Positions 42,595 through 52,142 are shown, numbered from the stretch's first letter. The stretch: 64,000 nucleotides of DNA from an uncultured Roseibium sp. (GCF_947494555.1 NZ_CANLVF010000002.1:992001-1056000), one strand, 5' to 3'. Notes: a model not told the origin generated them from the letters alone. Translations and numbers: made by a program.

Positions 42595-43612
42595 GATCAA
42601 CTCCAGTCAAAGCGGGAAGTGTGAGCACCGTTTGCCCCAGTCCGCCTGCTTCAACACGGGCGTGCGCGGCAGCAATTTCAGACAGTGGGTGAATTGCACC
42701 GATGCTGGGCGACAAAGTGCCCTCTCGCAGCATTCTTGTGATTGTGGCTTGGGCTTCGGTCCGCTGACCGGCTGTGAGCCGGAAACCCTGAATGAAACGG
42801 ATCTGCGCACCAAGCTCGGCAAAGACATAATAAGGTAGCACCGGCGCCGAGTTTGAACTGCAAGAGTAACTGGCAATGGTTCCATGGGGCGCCAGACAGG
42901 TGGCATCGATTTCCAGATTGGCAGCCAGATCCACTTCCACAATGAGATCGGCGCCTGCGCCGGTCGTCTCACGGGCCACCTCTGCCGGAACCTCCTGACG
43001 ATGCCGGTCGATCACCGCGACATCTCCGAATTCGGCCACCGCCGCCGCCCCCTCTTCGGAACTGACCGTCGCAATAACCTTCGCACCATGCGCCACCGCA
43101 ATTTGGACACAGAGCTGGCCAACGGCTCCGGCCGCGCCCTGTATCAGTACCGTTTTGCCTGAGACGCTTCCGGCACCCAGAAGCGCCAGCCAAGCCGTCA
43201 ATGCCGGGACCCCGAGGCAAGCACCAGTTTCAAATCCCGTGTCATCGGGCAACCGGATCGCCTGCGGTGAAGGCAGGACCACATATTCGGCGGCCGTCCC
43301 GAAAGCACGCCCGGCCTCTCCGTAACCGCCCTGCGCATTCCAGAGCCAGACCCGCTCTCCGATCCTCTCGGACGAGACCCCTTCCCCGACAGCTTCAATC
43401 ACGCCCGCACCGTCCGAATGCGGAATGATCAAGGGATGAGCCATGGAAGAGGCATTCCATCCGGCGCGCCGCTTGGTGTCTGCAGGATTTATTCCCGATG
43501 CCACGACGTGCACACGCACCTCCCCCTCACCGGGCGAGGGCACCGCAAGGTTTCCAAGCTGAAGAACCTCAGCCGCATCGCCTGTCTGGGTGTAATAAGC
43601 TGCTTGCATCAT
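42587..43612 (-). CDS. MDR-family NAD(P)H:quinone oxidoreductase-like protein
   Basis: 341-aa medium-chain dehydrogenase/reductase. The N-terminal GroES-like domain has GINPADTKRRAGW and HSDGAGVIEAVGEGV; the Rossmann part has VLIQGAAGAVGQLCVQIAVA (AxxGxxG) and GAKVIATVSSEEG. The catalytic zinc Cys/His set of alcohol dehydrogenases is missing, as in quinone reductases. It lies between the transporter ATPase and hyuB, overlapping both by a few bases. It may reduce a product or side-chain carbonyl; the substrate is unknown. Confidence 0.88.
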   Translation of the reverse strand: MMQAAYYTQTGDAAEVLQLGNLAVPSPGEGEVRVHVVASGINPADTKRRAGWNASSMAHPLIIPHSDGAGVIEAVGEGVSSERIGERVWLWNAQGGYGEAGRAFGTAAEYVVLPSPQAIRLPDDTGFETGACLGVPALTAWLALLGAGSVSGKTVLIQGAAGAVGQLCVQIAVAHGAKVIATVSSEEGAAAVAEFGDVAVIDRHRQEVPAEVARETTGAGADLIVEVDLAANLEIDATCLAPHGTIASYSCSSNSAPVLPYYVFAELGAQIRFIQGFRLTAGQRTEAQATITRMLREGTLSPSIGAIHPLSEIAAAHARVEAGGLGQTVLTLPALTGVDHE

Positions 43613-44586
43613 GAGCTCACAAAGTGACAGGCGACCAGCCGTGTATCGATGCGCCGAGGCTCAGGAATTTCGCTGGCGCACCGGGATTGGGCTTTGGGAC
43701 AACGGTCTCGGAAGACACAGCCGGAAGGCGGATTGCGCGGATCGGGTGCTCCGCTGCCGATGGGCAGGGGATCGTGGCTTTGGTTCACATGCGGGGTCGG
43801 CACAGCTGCCACCAAAGCCTGAGTGTAGGGATGCAAAGGATTGTGGACGATGTCCTCCGTCGGACCATCCTCCATGATCTTTCCCAGATACATGACAATG
43901 GTGCGCTCACACACATAGCGCACCAGAGCGAGGTCGTGGCTGATATAGATGGCCGTCAGACCCAAACGGTCACGCACATCGCGAAAGACATTCAAAACAC
44001 CCGCGCGGACCGAAACATCGAGCATGGAAACCGGTTCGTCAGCGACGACAAAATCGGGCTCAAGGATCAGAGCCCGCGCCATGACAACCCGCTGAAGCTG
44101 ACCTCCCGAGAGCTGATGGGGAAACCGCTCCAGGAATTGCTCGGGATCGCCAAGGCCGACAAGAGCCAGAGCTTCGACGACACGCCTGTGCCAGGTGCCC
44201 CGTTCGATCCTGGCATTGGCAAGAGGCTCTTCAAGCGTTTTGCGTATCGAATAACGCGGGTTAACCGCGTCAAAGGGATTTTGAAAGATCATTTGCGAAC
44301 GGCTGCGGAACCGTTGCAGGTCGATACCTTTCAGGTCTCTAATTTCATCTCCTTCAAATCGCGCGGACCCACCGGTTATTTCTTCAAGCCGCACCAGGAT
44401 CCGTCCCATGGAGGTCTTGCCGCATCCCGATTCACCCAACAGGCCGACACTTTCTCCCTTCTTGAGGGAAAAGGTCACACCGTCGACCGCCTTGACCGTC
44501 GTCGACAGGCCCATCATGGCGGAAACCGCATTGCCGATCTTGTAGTGTAGTTGGGCGTTGTTCAGTTCGATGATGGTTTCGCTCAT
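43609..44586 (-). CDS. peptide ABC transporter ATP-binding protein, DppF/OppF type
   Basis: 325-aa ATPase. Walker A GESGCGKTS, Q-loop MIFQNPFDAVNPR, signature LSGGQLQRVVMARAL, Walker B DFVVADEPVSMLD and switch His in YISHD. The C-terminal oligopeptide-type domain holds the Cys cluster CVFRDRCPKAQSRC typical of Dpp/Opp ATPases. ATG 44586 overlaps the stop of the DppD-type gene (ATGA); a longer frame upstream is antisense-like and rejected. It energises peptide import with the genes at 44583-49234. Confidence 0.92.
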   Translation of the reverse strand: MSETIIELNNAQLHYKIGNAVSAMMGLSTTVKAVDGVTFSLKKGESVGLLGESGCGKTSMGRILVRLEEITGGSARFEGDEIRDLKGIDLQRFRSRSQMIFQNPFDAVNPRYSIRKTLEEPLANARIERGTWHRRVVEALALVGLGDPEQFLERFPHQLSGGQLQRVVMARALILEPDFVVADEPVSMLDVSVRAGVLNVFRDVRDRLGLTAIYISHDLALVRYVCERTIVMYLGKIMEDGPTEDIVHNPLHPYTQALVAAVPTPHVNQSHDPLPIGSGAPDPRNPPSGCVFRDRCPKAQSRCASEIPEPRRIDTRLVACHFVSS

Positions 44587-45602
44587 GCCGCCGTTCCCCA
44601 GGTAGCAGGCACCTTGGCGTCTTCCCGCAAAGCCGGAGCATCGGAGACGCGGTGACAGGCAACGAAGTGGCCTGGAGCACCCTCGATCAGCGGCGGCTCG
44701 TCCGTCCGGCACTGATCGAGGGCAAAGGGGCACCTGGCTGCAAATCGACACCCCGATGGCGGGTTGGCAAGGTCGGGCGGGCTGCCAGCAATGGGGGTCA
44801 GCACGCCGGTTCCCGCCGATTGAAGATCGGGAAAGGCGTTTTTAAGGCCCATCGTGTAGGGATGAAGCGGTTCGCTCAAAAGGGTCGCAGTATCACAGTC
44901 CTCGACCACCTTTCCGGCATACATTACAACCGTGCGGTCACATGTGTACGCTACGACAGATATGTCGTGCGTTACCATGATGACGGAGAGACCAAGCTCC
45001 CGCTGCAGATTGCGCAACTGATCCAGGATCTGGCGCTGGATGATGACATCGAGCGCGGTAACGGGCTCATCGGCAACCACCAGTTTGGGCTGCAGAGCCA
45101 AAGCAAGCGCGATTGCGGCACGCTGGCGCATACCGCCGGAAAACTGGTGGGGAAAGTCGCGCAAGCGCCCCGGATCGATTCCGACCATTTCGAAGAGTTC
45201 GACCGCGCGCTTACGCGCTGCGGATTTGCTCATGCCGCCGCGGTCCCGCAGAACCTCCATGATCTGATATTCGACCCGGTAAACAGGATCGAGCGAGTTC
45301 ATCGCCGATTGGGGGATAAACGCAATATCGCGCCAGCGGAGCGCATTCATTTTGCGCTCCGACAGGGAGACGATGTCTTGACCATCGAAGTGCATCTGAC
45401 CGTCCGCGATTCGCGCGTTATCCGCAATCACCCGGGTCAATGCCCGTGCCATCGTGGTTTTGCCGCAGCCGGACTCACCAACCAGCCCGACAATGGATCC
45501 CTGAGGCACATCGAAGCGGGCCTTGTTGACGGCAACGATGTCGAGCGTTCCGACTTCATAGGCAATGGTCACATCTCTGACCGACAAGAGTGGTCCCATC
45601 AT
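44583..45602 (-). CDS. peptide ABC transporter ATP-binding protein, DppD/OppD type
   Basis: 339-aa ATPase. Walker A GESGCGKTT, signature FSGGMRQRAAIALAL, Walker B LVVADEPVTALD and switch His in MVTHD are present. The C-terminal cluster CRFAARCPFALDQC is the oligopeptide-type Fe-S/Cys motif. The start at 45602 (or the adjacent ATG 45599) follows the permease stop directly. It forms the ATPase heterodimer with the product of 43609. Confidence 0.92.
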   Translation of the reverse strand: MMGPLLSVRDVTIAYEVGTLDIVAVNKARFDVPQGSIVGLVGESGCGKTTMARALTRVIADNARIADGQMHFDGQDIVSLSERKMNALRWRDIAFIPQSAMNSLDPVYRVEYQIMEVLRDRGGMSKSAARKRAVELFEMVGIDPGRLRDFPHQFSGGMRQRAAIALALALQPKLVVADEPVTALDVIIQRQILDQLRNLQRELGLSVIMVTHDISVVAYTCDRTVVMYAGKVVEDCDTATLLSEPLHPYTMGLKNAFPDLQSAGTGVLTPIAGSPPDLANPPSGCRFAARCPFALDQCRTDEPPLIEGAPGHFVACHRVSDAPALREDAKVPATWGTAA

Positions 45603-45603
45603 C

Positions 45604-46503
45604 TCAGCGCCCCAGCTTTGGAAAGAGCAGATTTTCATATCCGCGCGAAATGAAGAAACCGGCGCTCACCACCAGAATGATGGCAAGGCCCGGAGGAATG
45701 AACCAGTAGTAGGCCTGACGGGCGAGCGCCTGGCTCGCAAAGGCGTCCTGCAGCATGAAGCCCCAACTGATAGCGTCCGGATCACCGAAGCCCAGAAAAC
45801 TGATGGATGCCTCCGTCAGGATCGCCCAGCCGATCGCAATTGAGCCGTAAAGGAAGGAAAGAGGCAGGATGTTGGGCGTGATATGACGCAGAATGATTTT
45901 CATATCGGACGATCCGACCACCCGCGCCGCCTCCACATACCCACGCGAACGGAGCGACAGAACCTGCGAGCGGATCACCCTGCCCGTGTCGCGCCAGAGC
46001 ACAAGCCCCATGGCGATGACAGTGTTCCAGATGGATGGTTCAGAGAACGCGGAAATCACGATGACGAATGGGAGAAACGGAATGCCGAATGCCACATCCG
46101 CAAGGCGCATCAGAACGGCATCGACCCATCCACCAAAGTAACCGGCAAGCAAACCGACAATGGAACCGATAAAGGCCACCATGAACGCAGCGGTAAAACC
46201 GACCAGCAGAGCAGAGCGTGCGCCCCACACAATCTGGGAAAAGATGTCACGGCCAAGCGACGTCGTTCCCAGAATATGGCCCTGGGTACCGGGAAGCAGA
46301 TCGGATGCGAGATCGTAATCGGCGGTGTAGAGGATTTCGGCGGGATCATAGGGCGCGATATAGGGTGCGCATAATGCTGTCACCACGAAGACTGCATAGA
46401 TAACAAGTCCGGCCAAAGCAAACGGATCGCCGACCGGCAAACGGATTGCAGCAAAGACACGGGCGATGCCGCTTTCGCGTTTTTGTATCGCGGCCTCAGG
46501 CAT
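45604..46503 (-). CDS. peptide ABC transporter permease, DppC/OppC type
   Basis: 299-aa inner-membrane permease. The first span (FALAGLVIYAVFVVTALCAP) is followed by YIAPYDP, the periplasmic start typical of DppC; GTTSLGRDIFSQIVWGARSA and the EAA loop YVEAARVVGSSDMKIILRHI are conserved. ATG 46503 overlaps the DppB-type gene by 8 bases. Paired with the product of 46496 it forms the translocation channel. Confidence 0.92.
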   Translation of the reverse strand: MPEAAIQKRESGIARVFAAIRLPVGDPFALAGLVIYAVFVVTALCAPYIAPYDPAEILYTADYDLASDLLPGTQGHILGTTSLGRDIFSQIVWGARSALLVGFTAAFMVAFIGSIVGLLAGYFGGWVDAVLMRLADVAFGIPFLPFVIVISAFSEPSIWNTVIAMGLVLWRDTGRVIRSQVLSLRSRGYVEAARVVGSSDMKIILRHITPNILPLSFLYGSIAIGWAILTEASISFLGFGDPDAISWGFMLQDAFASQALARQAYYWFIPPGLAIILVVSAGFFISRGYENLLFPKLGR

Positions 46504-47473
46504 GAGAAATCCTTGGATCGAGGAATGTGTAAAGCAGATCCGCAATCAGGTTCATGGCTATGACGACGATGGCGATCATCAGGAAAGCCCCCTGCGCCAG
46601 CGGGTAGTCGGATGCCAGAACAGCAGCAACCAGCTCGCGGCCCAAACCCGGCCAGGAAAACACGCTTTCCACGACCACATTGCCTTGGAGCTGGTATCCC
46701 ACGGCGATGGCAAAGGAGGTGATCACGGGCAGCAGTGCATTGCGGGCACCGTGACGTATGACCACGGCGGAGGGTGACAGCCCCTTGACCTTGGCCATGG
46801 TAACGAAATCCTCCTTCATCACATCCAGCATATTGGAACGCATCAGAAGCAGCGGCAGCCCTTGGGAATAAATTGCAAGGGTCAGCATGGGCAAAACCAG
46901 GTGAGACAGAAAATCCGCCGATGTGTAAAGCGCCCAGAGGCTGCTGTAGTCGGCACCGGCCGACCTTGTTCCGCCCGCCGGAAACCACCCAAGCGAGAAC
47001 GAGAAAATCGCCAGCAGAACCATGCCGAGCCAGAATTCGGGCATGGCCCGGGTTGCCAGCACGACCGGCAGGGCGGCAACCTCCACACGGGACCCCCTCC
47101 GCCAGGCGAGCCAGGCCCCTGCCAGTATACCGAACGCATAAGCCACGATCAGTGAAGAGAAGGTCAGCACAAGCGTGTTGGGAAGTAACAACCAAATTCG
47201 CTCCGCGACAGGAGCGCGATACCGGAAGGAATACCCGAGCTCACCCTGAAGAAGGTTTCCCAGATAGGTAAAATATTGCTGCCATAAAGGCTTATCGAGG
47301 CCAAACTGACGGATGAGCGCCTGCTGCTGCTCCTCCGTGAATGTTGGGTCGATATAGGCAGCCAAAGGACTGCCCGGCATCAGCCGGAACATCAGGAACA
47401 AGATGGTCACCACAGCCCAAAGGACCAGCGCCAATTGCAGCGTTCTGATGAGCAGGGGCTTAAGTGAATTCAT
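46496..47473 (-). CDS. peptide ABC transporter permease, DppB/OppB type
   Basis: 325-aa permease with about six spans. VVTILFLMFRLMPGSPLAAY near the N-terminus, FGLDKPLWQQYFTYLGNLLQ and GELGYSFRY are DppB hallmarks, as is the EAA loop region DFVTMAKVKGLSPSAVVIRH. ATG 47473 (MNSLKPLLIRTLQ) is chosen; the upstream reading adds a non-homologous stretch. About 105 bases separate it from the binding-protein gene. Confidence 0.92.
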   Translation of the reverse strand: MNSLKPLLIRTLQLALVLWAVVTILFLMFRLMPGSPLAAYIDPTFTEEQQQALIRQFGLDKPLWQQYFTYLGNLLQGELGYSFRYRAPVAERIWLLLPNTLVLTFSSLIVAYAFGILAGAWLAWRRGSRVEVAALPVVLATRAMPEFWLGMVLLAIFSFSLGWFPAGGTRSAGADYSSLWALYTSADFLSHLVLPMLTLAIYSQGLPLLLMRSNMLDVMKEDFVTMAKVKGLSPSAVVIRHGARNALLPVITSFAIAVGYQLQGNVVVESVFSWPGLGRELVAAVLASDYPLAQGAFLMIAIVVIAMNLIADLLYTFLDPRISHA

Positions 47474-47578
47474 CGCACGTTCCGAGAGGCCGCCGGCAGT
47501 AGCGGCAAGAAATTGCCCAAGACTTTGGGGGTGGACGCGCGGCGCCTCAGGCAACCGCGCGTTGTTTAGTTTACGGCG

Positions 47579-49234
47579 TTATTTTGCAAGTGTTTCCGAG
47601 ACGCCTTCCGGATAGGTCAGACGGTCCCCGACGCCGCCATACCCGGCTTCTTCAAGAATGCTCTTGGCAACATCCGCACCGGCTTTGAAGCCATCGACGA
47701 CATCGGCCGCATGCCAATATTCAAGCGCGGGTGAAACCACCGAATTGGACGGCACCGCGAACTTCTTGAATGCAGCGTTGACGATCAGGCGGCGGTCGAC
47801 AGCGCTGGATAACGCCCGACGGAACGCAGGATCGTCAAAAGGCGGACGGCGTAGATTGAAGGCCACATACCGGAAGCCGATATCGACGGTCGAAACCACC
47901 TCCAGATCGCCGTCTTCCTCAGCGGCCGTGATGAGCACCTGCGGGTCTCCCTGAAAATCGGAGAGGAAGTTCAGTTCGCCGGAGCGAAGCATGCCGAGCG
48001 CCGCTTCCGCATTCGGAACGATCCGCAAGATAAAGCGTTCGGCCTTGGGTCCGTTGAAGTGATCGGTATTGGCCTCAAGCACGATCTCTTCGTTGGGCAG
48101 CCAGCGCACGAACTTAAAGGCGCCTGACCCGATCGGTGTGTCTTCCTGATGGGATTCGGCGTTTTCTTCCTTGGAAGACAGGTCGGTGAGGATTGGCTCC
48201 CAGACATGCTTCGGAATGATATTGATCTTGGCAAGGCTGGAAGTCAGGAAAGAGGCTGATGGCGTCGCCAGGGTGAAAACAACAACGTTGTCACCCTCGA
48301 CCTCAATGTTGGTCACGTTCTGGCCGAACGGAGCGTACATTGGCGCTTCGCCGCCCGTGGTCGCCTGATAGGAGAACACCACATCTTCAGCCGTGACCGG
48401 TTGCCCGTCATGGAATTTCAAACCATCGCGTAGCGTGACTGCAATCGTGGTGTCGTCGCGCCATTCATGACTTTCCGCTGCCCAAGGCGTCGGCAATCCA
48501 TCCGGTCCGACGCGGAACAGCCGGTCATATATGAGTTCGGTCAGCCAATTGTCGGTGACGCCCGAGATGTAAAGCGGGTTCACGGCAATCACGTTGTCCG
48601 AACTGTTGACGATGATATCTTTCTGCTCGCCCGTCGGCGCCAATGACAACCAGGTCCAGTAGCTGCGGATGCCAATTCCGGATTGGTCGACGACGGACGC
48701 CGGGTCGAACACGGTCTTGTCAAAGGCGAAAGCCTGCTGCGGATGCACAAGCATCATATTCGGTTGATCGGCGTCGAGCATCTTCTGTGCCTCGACAACA
48801 AGCGCCTTGCGCTTCTCCGGATCGACCGTGATGCGCTGCTCTTCTACCAGCTTGTCGTATTCGGGGTTGTTGTAGCCGATGAAGTTGTACCCCTTCTCGG
48901 CAGTCGACGAATGAAAGAGGTTGTAGATGATCTCATCCGGGTCGGAACGCTCGGGCCGCCCCGTCATCTGCCAGGCCGTCACATCCCAGTCATTCCGGTT
49001 ATACCAGACCGTGTCGGCCATCTGCGACCAGGGCATCACGTCGACTTCCACATCAAGACCCAGCTTGCGCCATTCCTGTGCGATGAGCTGGATCGCCTGG
49101 AACTCTGCCGGTTGCGCAGCCTGGGGCCGTGACAGCAGGTGAATTGTGCGGATTGGATCTTGCGCAGCGACGGACGTTGCATAGAGCGACGCTCCCAGCA
49201 CACTCCCGACAGCAATTTTGAGAAATGTCTTCAA
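47579..49234 (-). CDS. peptide ABC transporter substrate-binding protein, family 5
   Basis: 551-aa periplasmic protein with a Sec signal peptide (FLKIAVGSVLGASLYATS, cleavage near VAAQ). SBP family 5 blocks include LTELIYDRLFRVGPDGLPTP, VTLRDGLKFHDGQPVTAEDV and FRRALSSAVDRRLIVNAAF. The order is unusual: a long section resembling the usual C-terminal lobe (YNRNDWDVTAWQM, GYNFIGYNNPEYDKLVEEQR) stands before the LTELIYDRL block, as if circularly permuted. It delivers the peptide-like ligand to the permeases and is the first gene of the minus-strand operon, divergent from iclR. Confidence 0.9.
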   Translation of the reverse strand: MKTFLKIAVGSVLGASLYATSVAAQDPIRTIHLLSRPQAAQPAEFQAIQLIAQEWRKLGLDVEVDVMPWSQMADTVWYNRNDWDVTAWQMTGRPERSDPDEIIYNLFHSSTAEKGYNFIGYNNPEYDKLVEEQRITVDPEKRKALVVEAQKMLDADQPNMMLVHPQQAFAFDKTVFDPASVVDQSGIGIRSYWTWLSLAPTGEQKDIIVNSSDNVIAVNPLYISGVTDNWLTELIYDRLFRVGPDGLPTPWAAESHEWRDDTTIAVTLRDGLKFHDGQPVTAEDVVFSYQATTGGEAPMYAPFGQNVTNIEVEGDNVVVFTLATPSASFLTSSLAKINIIPKHVWEPILTDLSSKEENAESHQEDTPIGSGAFKFVRWLPNEEIVLEANTDHFNGPKAERFILRIVPNAEAALGMLRSGELNFLSDFQGDPQVLITAAEEDGDLEVVSTVDIGFRYVAFNLRRPPFDDPAFRRALSSAVDRRLIVNAAFKKFAVPSNSVVSPALEYWHAADVVDGFKAGADVAKSILEEAGYGGVGDRLTYPEGVSETLAK

Positions 49235-49393
49235 GTCACTCTCCTCTTACTGGGCCCGCACGCAAGCGTGTTGAGGCCATTTCATTCAGGGCGAAACCAC
49301 TGCCAGCTCTCCCGGTGCACGTGACTGACTGCCTGCCCATACCGTCCATCTGCATAAAAAATGATCACCACTGGTCTTTTTGCATGCATATTT

Positions 49394-49412
49394 TGTTTTA
49401 TTGAGTGAAACA
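49394..49412. promoter_or_regulatory. IclR-type palindrome, copy 1
   Basis: TGTTTTATTGAGTGAAACA is an inverted repeat (TGTTT-N9-AAACA) in the divergent region between the peptide-importer operon (start 49234, minus) and iclR (start 49478, plus). Its reverse-orientation partner at 50380 differs at two positions. It probably binds the IclR protein and controls both directions. Confidence 0.6.
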
Positions 49413-49477
49413 TTTTTGATATACTTCAATGAGTAGAACACATCGAAAATTAAAATCAATAGAGTGCAGAGAAGAAA

Positions 49478-50266
49478 ATGGCAGGACCGACAGCAACAGA
49501 TGCAGCCGGACGCAAGTCCTACCGGATCGATGCGGTGGCCCGCGCGCTTCGAGTTCTGGAGGCTTTGGGAGACACGCCCGGCATTGGCACGACCGCTCTT
49601 GCAGAAAAGCTTGGCGTGACAAAATCCATCGCCTTCCGGCTACTGCAGACGCTGGAAGAGGACGGTTACGTGCAGCGGGATGAAGAGCGGGCAATTTATT
49701 CGCTTGGCTACCGTGTCGCGCTGCTCGGCGAGCGCGTTGGACGCAAGGGCGCCTTGTTGCAGGTGGCACGCCCAGTCATGGACACCCTAAGGGACGAGAC
49801 GGGCGAAAATGTGAATCTGGTCGCACGAGAAGGCACATCATCTGTTGCAATCGCGACCCGCGAAGGTCTTCATAGCATTCGTCTTTTTGCGCAAACTGGA
49901 AGACGAGGTCCGCTGCATGCCGGAGGCGCATCCATGGTACTTTTGGCTTATGCCGAGCCCAGCATCCGCGATCGCGTACTCGAGGGGCCGCTCGAGCGTT
50001 TCAGCCCTCATACGATTACAGATCCCGAACGGTTGCGCGAAGCGCTCCTACTTATTCGCTCAAACCGTTACAATGTCGCAATCAACGATCTCGACGACGG
50101 CGCCTTTTCCGTCGCCGCGCCGATCCAGAACACTGCTGGGGAAATTATCGCTGGCATCTCGGTCGCCGGCGCATCGGCCCGCTTGGATGAAGTGCGGCGG
50201 GCAAGTTACATCGAAAAAGTTGTCGAGGCCGCAGACGAGATCTCGAAACGCCTGACCCTTAGCTGA
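49478..50266 (+). CDS. IclR-family transcriptional regulator
   Basis: 262-aa regulator. An N-terminal winged helix (YRIDAVARALRVLEALGDTP, GTTALAEKLGVTKSIAFRLL, TLEEDGYVQRDEE) is followed by a GAF-like effector domain (LRDETGENVNLVAREGTS, AGGASMVLLAYAEP, FSVAAPIQNTAGEIIAGISV). It is divergent from the peptide importer/HyuAB operon and upstream of the M28 peptidase gene. Matching palindromes at 49394 and 50380 make it the likely common regulator. Confidence 0.93.
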   Translation: MAGPTATDAAGRKSYRIDAVARALRVLEALGDTPGIGTTALAEKLGVTKSIAFRLLQTLEEDGYVQRDEERAIYSLGYRVALLGERVGRKGALLQVARPVMDTLRDETGENVNLVAREGTSSVAIATREGLHSIRLFAQTGRRGPLHAGGASMVLLAYAEPSIRDRVLEGPLERFSPHTITDPERLREALLLIRSNRYNVAINDLDDGAFSVAAPIQNTAGEIIAGISVAGASARLDEVRRASYIEKVVEAADEISKRLTLS

Positions 50267-50379
50267 CACTTTTTACTCTCCTCGCAACTGTGGTCCTGGT
50301 TCAAGCCAGCCCCACTTCTTTGAACGCATGGGTTGCGGCTCATGACGAATTACTGCTAATGTTTTATTCTGCATCACAT

Positions 50380-50398
50380 TGTTTCATTCAGTAAAACA
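50380..50398. promoter_or_regulatory. IclR-type palindrome, copy 2
   Basis: TGTTTCATTCAGTAAAACA, 14 bases before the M28 peptidase ATG. Read on the minus strand it matches the palindrome at 49394 in 17 of 19 positions. Its closeness to the start codon suggests repression of the M28 gene. Confidence 0.6.
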
Positions 50399-50411
50399 TT
50401 GGAACTTACCC

Positions 50412-52142
50412 ATGAATGCCACAGAGTCCAATCTTCTTGATCAAGTCACCATCGATGAACCCTGGGCACTGGTTGAAAGTTTTTCGACTTTCAAACGTGA
50501 ACATCCAGATGATGTTAATCGTGGCATGGACGAAGTGGTCACCCGCCTGAAGGCGCATGGAGTTGAGGTTAAGGTTCACGAACCGGAGCTCTTTTTAAGC
50601 TTGCCAGGACAGGCTCGGGTCGAAGCAGACGGCCAGACGTTCCGCGCGAAGCCGCCTGCCTTTAGCGCCGACGCCCGGGCAGGCTTCACGGGAGCACTCG
50701 TCTATATTCCCGGCACCACAAACATGGACGAGGAAGACGCCTTCGAGAGCCAGCTTGAAGCAGGCCCTGAAATGGAAGCGAAAGTGCGCGACAAAATTGT
50801 CCTCACTGAAGGTTTCGCAAGTCCAGCCATAATTTCCCTGATGGAAGCCTGTGGCGCCGTTGGTGTGATCGCCATCAACCCGGGCGTCGATATCCACTGG
50901 GGGATCTGCACCACCATCTGGGGAATTCCCGGCGCGGCCGATCTGCACCGGAAGCCGCGCATTCCGGCAGCTGCTGTCAATCTGGAGAGCGGCAAAGCAC
51001 TGATCGAAATGGCGCGTGCCGGCAAGAACGCGACAATCTATACCGAAATGGAGGAAGGCTGGTTCTGCTCCAAACTCCCCGAAATCACCATCCGAGGCAG
51101 TGAAGAGCCCGAAAAATATGTCCTGCTGCATGGTCATCTCGACAGCTGGGATGTCGGCGTTGGAGACAATGCGACGGGCGATGCAACCATGCTCGAGGTT
51201 GCCCGCGTCCTTTGGGCAAACCGGGACAAGTTGCGGCGTTCGGTGAAAATCTGCTGGTGGCCCGGCCATTCAACAGGAAGATACGCGGGATCGACCTGGT
51301 ATTCAGATACATTCGCGCTCGACCTGGATGAAAACTGCGTCGCGCAGGTGAACTGCGACAGCCCCGGCTGCCGGTGGGCGACGGAATTCATCCATGTGTC
51401 CGTCATGTCCGAAGCGCATGATTTTCTGGCTGATGTCATCAGGGAAGTCGCCGGAAAAGAGCTCCAATCCGAACGTCCGCACCGGGCAGGCGATTATTCG
51501 TTCAACGACATCGGCCTTTCAAGTTACCTCATGTTGTCGTCCGCAATGACCGATGCCCATCGCGAAGAGCTTGGATACTATGCTGTCGGCGGCTGCGGCA
51601 TGAATATCGCCTGGCATACGGAAAACGATACGCTGGAAATTGCCGATAAGGATATTCTCTTGCGGGACATCAAAGTGTATCTCCTCGCGGTCTTCCGGAA
51701 TGCAAACGCTTCCATACTGCCCATGGACTGGCGGGCAACGGCCCGTGAGTTCCAGACGACTATTGCAGACTATCAACAACAGGCTGGGGACGCTTTTGAT
51801 CTTTCAGCTTGCAGCGTTACTGCTGCCGCCCTTGCTGGGGATCTGGACAGCTTTTACAAAGACATAGATCAGGGCGGAGTGTCCGAAGATACGGCAAACA
51901 CCGTAATCCAGGAGCTGGCACGTATTCTGGTGCCGCTCAACTTCAACAGAAGCGCACGCTTCCGCCACGATCCGGCCCTCACAATCCCGCCCCTGCCCGC
52001 CCTGGAAGAAGCAACGAAGATCGCAAAACGGCCCGCTGACCTGCAAGGGTTTTCACGCACAGAACTCGTGCGCGGCCAGAACCACGTGATTGCCGGCATG
52101 CGCGCGGCCCAAAAACTGATCGCCAGTGCAGCCGGAAGCTAA
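50412..52142 (+). CDS. M28-family zinc peptidase with PA-type insert
   Basis: 576-aa peptidase. A PA-like domain (about residues 85-200, GALVYIPGTTNMDEEDAFES through IPAAAVNLESGKALI) precedes the M28 catalytic core. VLLHGHLDSWDVGVGDNATG gives metal His and Asp and the bridging Asp, and RYAGSTWYSD and AQVNCDSPG follow. No signal peptide is seen, so it is probably cytoplasmic. ATG 50412 is preferred; TTG or upstream reading from 50379 would run through the operator. It probably cleaves peptides imported by the divergent Dpp-type system. Confidence 0.87.
   Translation: MNATESNLLDQVTIDEPWALVESFSTFKREHPDDVNRGMDEVVTRLKAHGVEVKVHEPELFLSLPGQARVEADGQTFRAKPPAFSADARAGFTGALVYIPGTTNMDEEDAFESQLEAGPEMEAKVRDKIVLTEGFASPAIISLMEACGAVGVIAINPGVDIHWGICTTIWGIPGAADLHRKPRIPAAAVNLESGKALIEMARAGKNATIYTEMEEGWFCSKLPEITIRGSEEPEKYVLLHGHLDSWDVGVGDNATGDATMLEVARVLWANRDKLRRSVKICWWPGHSTGRYAGSTWYSDTFALDLDENCVAQVNCDSPGCRWATEFIHVSVMSEAHDFLADVIREVAGKELQSERPHRAGDYSFNDIGLSSYLMLSSAMTDAHREELGYYAVGGCGMNIAWHTENDTLEIADKDILLRDIKVYLLAVFRNANASILPMDWRATAREFQTTIADYQQQAGDAFDLSACSVTAAALAGDLDSFYKDIDQGGVSEDTANTVIQELARILVPLNFNRSARFRHDPALTIPPLPALEEATKIAKRPADLQGFSRTELVRGQNHVIAGMRAAQKLIASAAGS

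Noticed and set aside
43624..45653. Long plus-strand open frames of about 308 and 333 codons
   Set aside because: Antisense to the two Dpp/Opp-type ATPase genes with complete Walker motifs. No ribosome site or homology supports them.
46380..47195. 271-codon minus-strand frame overlapping both permease genes
   Set aside because: It is in a different frame from the two permeases, whose membrane spans and EAA loops are unambiguous.
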